From the NCBI GenBank assembly GCA_902729315.2, contig LR746272.1, forward strand, positions 10,906,327 through 10,970,326: a stretch of 64,000 nucleotides of DNA, written 5' to 3'. The notes beneath the pieces are model-generated. The model had not been told where the DNA came from and searched no databases. It worked only from the letters and a program-made list of their open reading frames with translations. How positions within the stretch are numbered: the first letter of the stretch is position 1; each line of letters begins with the position of its first letter. The position numbers and the translations under genes were made by a program. Source of the stretch: Spirodela intermedia (taxonomy: Eukaryota; Streptophyta; Magnoliopsida; Alismatales; Araceae). Positions 60,901-64,000 of the stretch are shown one piece after another.

Positions 60901-63900
60901 GGCTACACTGATTTTTTAAATTTCAGGAGGAGGAAGGTGGAAAAGAGGTGATCAGGGTTCTTCATAAGTACACTTCTGAGAAGTTGTCATCGTTTGGGGA
61001 ATTAGCATTGATGTAAGTCTGTTAAACGGGTGGTTTGTGTATGTTAATAAATTAAAGGGAATATAAGAAGCGAACGCCTCGCGATGTGCGGAGGTATGTG
61101 TAGCTGAGACTTTAGGTTCAAGTATCAGCAAAAAAAGGTCTACAAAATCTAGATAAAAATGTTAAAAGGATCCTTAGAATTGCTACAAACTACACATAAC
61201 CTCTACTTTCTGGTATTCTCATGAGATTTAGGATTAACCATCAGAGAATTTTTGCATTTTATTCATCAAAGAAAAGAATCCAGTTGTACATTTCTTCAAT
61301 TTACTATTAAAAGAAGCCTTAATGCATTAACAATGAAGTCACCAAGTTGTCTTCATTAAGAGCATTTTTGCCTGTTGGGCATCTGTCTTAATTTGCAAGT
61401 ATTCATTTGTTTATCATTTTCGGACAGGTACAATAAGCCACTCCAGGCATCTGTTCGTGCAGTGACGAGTGGTACTCTTTGGGCTTTGAAGAGAGAAGAT
61501 TTTCGAGGAATTCTCACGTCCAAGTTTTCCAACTTATCGTCACTGAAATTACTTCGATCTATAGATCTTTTTTCAAGATTCACAGTATTGCAGCTGAAAA
61601 ATATTTCTGATATACTTGAAGAAGTATCCTTCTCTGATGGGCATCCGATAGTTGAGAAGGTAACAAAACGGTGTAGTCATCATCGCGATTAATAGTCTTA
61701 TGGTCTAAGGACAGATTTCATTATAACGTCCTATGCCAGAAAGTTGGCAGGGTTTTTGTCTTTGTGCTATTTATACGTCCAAACCATGTGAGAAATATGA
61801 TAGGTTCCTAGTGAATATTATTTTTTAGTGTTTTGAATGTAAATCAAGATAAATTCCCTTTGAGAGATTATTCTAAAGCTCATGTGCTGTTGCTCATTCT
61901 GCATGTAGATAGAGGTAATGGATAAGCAGGGACAGCTCAATTCCTTGCGCATGGCTCTGTATTTTATTAAAGGCCCTCGTTCCCTTACTGAGTTTCGTCT
62001 ATTTGTGTCTTTTGCAGAGTCAGTATCTGTCTGCGCTGCATATTATTCTGAAAGGTCAGGTGAGAATGACATATGATGATCAAACTTTGCGGAGCCCAAA
62101 TGTTCGCAGCCTTCCGTCTCCTAATATTACACAGGAAGATCATGCCCACAGAAACAGTGTGCATGAGGTTCTGTTCTCGGAAGGAAGCCACTTTGGCGAC
62201 TGGACACTTCTTGGAGAGAAGATTGGCTCATTGAGTGCTATTGCTGTTGGTGAAGTTGTTTGTGCAGTCATTACAAAGGAGAAGTTTGATTCAGCCATCG
62301 AACCTTTACCAAACCTTCCACCAGATGATCAAAAGTACGTAGATTTATAAAGGGTTGATTTTACATCTTTTGTCTTTAATGTGAGCCATAATTACTGAGA
62401 GATGAACCATGGCTGTGATACTTGAAGTGTAGACTGCTCCTACAGTGTTTTCCCTCTCTGAGTTACAATACTGATATTTTATAGCGTGACTCAGGTTGAA
62501 AAATTCTCTGGTTTCCTTGAAAGGTGCCATCACAGATGATGCCACAAGGCTGTCTAAAATTCGACTTTCTGATCTGGTACGTGGTTAGTTGCTTGAGTCT
62601 TTTTCTTTGGATCGCTTTTGCGTTCTCATTGCCAATGGTCTTCCAGGAGACTTTTAATCTAATATTGATTTCAATCCAGGAATGGAGAAAGGCCATACAT
62701 GCAACTGACTACAGTGATCTGGGCATTGTCCTTTGGAAAGATTCAAGTAGGTTTGACAAAATGATTGATTTTTTCATTTGTGAATGAGGCTGCATACCTT
62801 CCCCAAAAGGTTTATATGCTTTACTACCTCTTTGTAAAAAGCTATTTCCTCTGTTCTTTGGATGGATTTCAGAAGAGTTTCTGACTTTGAAAAGATTTTC
62901 AAAGAAGAAGATCAGGCAGCTTGGAAAAGAAAATCACGTTCTCAAGGAGAGAGATCTATTGAAGAGCCTGAGTCATTCAGCTCATGTGCCTCGTGTCCTT
63001 TGCACACTTGCTGACCAATCGTATCTTGCAATACTGCTTAGTGCGTGTCTGTCTTGTTCACTATCTTCGATACTGTACAAGCCCCTGGATGAACCAACAG
63101 CACGATTCTGTGCTGCGTCCGTGGTAGTTGCTTTGGAGGAACTTCACGAAGTCAGCTTCTTTTTCTTGCTCTTCTCCTCCATATATAGTTTGCGTACTGT
63201 GTGTCATTCTAACACACATCCTATTTGAATGCAGACCTCTACCCTTTATAGAGGTGTCTCACCTGAGATTCTAATGCTTGACCGTCGTGGGCATCTGCAG
63301 GTTAGATTTTTGACTTTTTATTTAAATTTTTAGTTGCTTTCTATATTTATTGGCGCTACCGATACAATATCACCTTGTATTCTCAAAACGTGTAGCTGGT
63401 AGACTTTCGATTTGCGAAAAAGTTGGCTGGTGAAAGGACATTCACCATCTGTGGGACCGCTGATTCCTTGTCTCCAGAGATACTTCAAGGGAAAGGGCAC
63501 GGTCTCGCTGCTGACTGGTGAGTGTGCTTAAAACAGAGTTCTGACTCTCTTTTAGGGTTTCATGTGCGTTAGTATGATGCAGTATGTCCCAAGAAAGACC
63601 GTTGATGGCGTATTGGATCAACAAAATTAGTTTTTTTAATTTATTTTTTCTATTGGGCTCATCTTCCAATCGTATCATTGGGATGGTTTCTGATCTGTTT
63701 TAATTTTTGTTTTTGTTTTTGTCGACTAAAAATGCAATTGGATTTTTATGGTTCTTCCCAGTTTCCTCAAGCTTTGTGATCTTCTGGATTAACTCTAATG
63801 GTGTTCGTCTGATTGGTGAAAATCCTCTCGTTTATACAGGTGGGCATTGGGGGTGCTGATTCACTTCATGCTTCAAGCTGAAATGCCATTTGGCTCATGG

Positions 63901-64000
63901 AGGGAGAGTGAACTAGAGACGTTCTCAAAGATCGCCAAGGGGCGTCTGTCTCTTCCAGAAACTTTCAGCAGGGAAGTGATCGACCTCATCACCAAGGTGT
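57908..64000 (+). CDS. PP2C + two cNMP-binding domains + AGC-like kinase fusion (plant PKG-type), 3' end outside window
   Basis: This is the plant protein annotated as 'protein phosphatase 2C and cyclic nucleotide-binding/kinase domain-containing' (Arabidopsis At2g20050 type). The rice homologue has been reported as a cGMP-dependent kinase. Exons are 57908-58939, 59463-59594, 59713-59934, 60044-60169, 60294-60356, 60927-61012, 61428-61659, 62018-62334, 62495-62576, 62680-62746, 62873-63150, 63235-63300, 63396-63517 and 63840 to about 63996, where AAG|GTGT looks like a donor. This gives 994 codons so far, all in phase. The start MGSSCSRCC is a myristoylation/palmitoylation-type membrane anchor. 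The PP2C domain keeps DGHG (134-137), [19 protein letters not shown] and [10 protein letters not shown]. Two cNBDs follow at about 463-610 and 635-740. The kinase-like part has [29 protein letters not shown] and [18 protein letters not shown]. Phosphate-binding arginines and the HRD aspartate are not in their usual places. Confidence 0.94.

Noticed and set aside
62335-62536. Alternative exon starting at CGTGACTCAG (62484) in the PP2C-kinase gene
   Set aside because: That frame runs into TGA within 20 codons. Using the acceptor actcag|G at 62494 keeps the frame open into [10 protein letters not shown].
1-64000. Search by eye for tRNA, rRNA, CRISPR arrays or complete LTR elements
   Set aside because: No tRNA-like B-box with matching stems, no rRNA signature, no spaced short repeats and no paired LTRs were recognised. 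CRISPR is not expected in a plant nuclear genome.

Overview
This is nuclear DNA of a flowering plant, very probably a monocot. All recognisable genes are plant-type and split by GT-AG (twice GC-AG) introns. There is an Aux/IAA auxin repressor, a plant-type gulonolactone oxidase, a glyoxal-oxidase-like protein and the plant-specific PP2C/cyclic-nucleotide-binding/kinase fusion. Gene GC content is strongly bimodal and (CT)n tracts are frequent in promoters and leaders. I did not identify the species. Exons were assembled by hand from reading frame, splice consensus and remembered family sequence, so boundaries are predictions.

Layout. Positions 1-5324 hold no gene I can support, only microsatellites and a small tandem duplication. 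Positions 5325-9978 (minus) are a complete 8-exon PEX2, a peroxisomal RING E3 ligase. Positions 11108-15240 (minus) are a decayed eIF2-alpha gene that still has intron positions. It lies head to head with EMC1 (15718-25913, plus, 12 exons, 982 aa).

From about 25.6 to 39.8 kb the DNA becomes GC-rich and carries four compact plus-strand genes. These are an Aux/IAA repressor (28954-31400), an intronless ARM-repeat protein (33213-34277), a secreted gulonolactone-oxidase family flavoprotein (35140-37085) and a secreted glyoxal/aldehyde oxidase of the copper-radical family (37916-39806). About 2.4 kb of very AT-rich DNA without genes follows.

The window then returns to long-intron genes. An ASCC1-like KH plus LigT-type phosphoesterase gene occupies 45023-56421, possibly with an upstream exon ending at 42811. 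The start of a PP2C, cNMP-binding and kinase-like fusion gene runs from 57908 off the right edge.

The genes do not form one pathway. They are housekeeping genes (peroxisome import, ER membrane protein insertion, a predicted RNA-binding cofactor) mixed with signalling genes (auxin response, the PP2C-kinase fusion) and a pair of neighbouring secreted oxidases. I found no wholly new system. The points most worth a second look are the fusion protein with non-canonical catalytic and nucleotide-binding residues, the eIF2-alpha pseudogene, two GC-AG introns, an approximately 275-bp tandem repeat in a PEX2 intron, an approximately 300-bp TTTTTAT array in the Aux/IAA intron, and the abrupt GC compartment whose edge falls inside EMC1.
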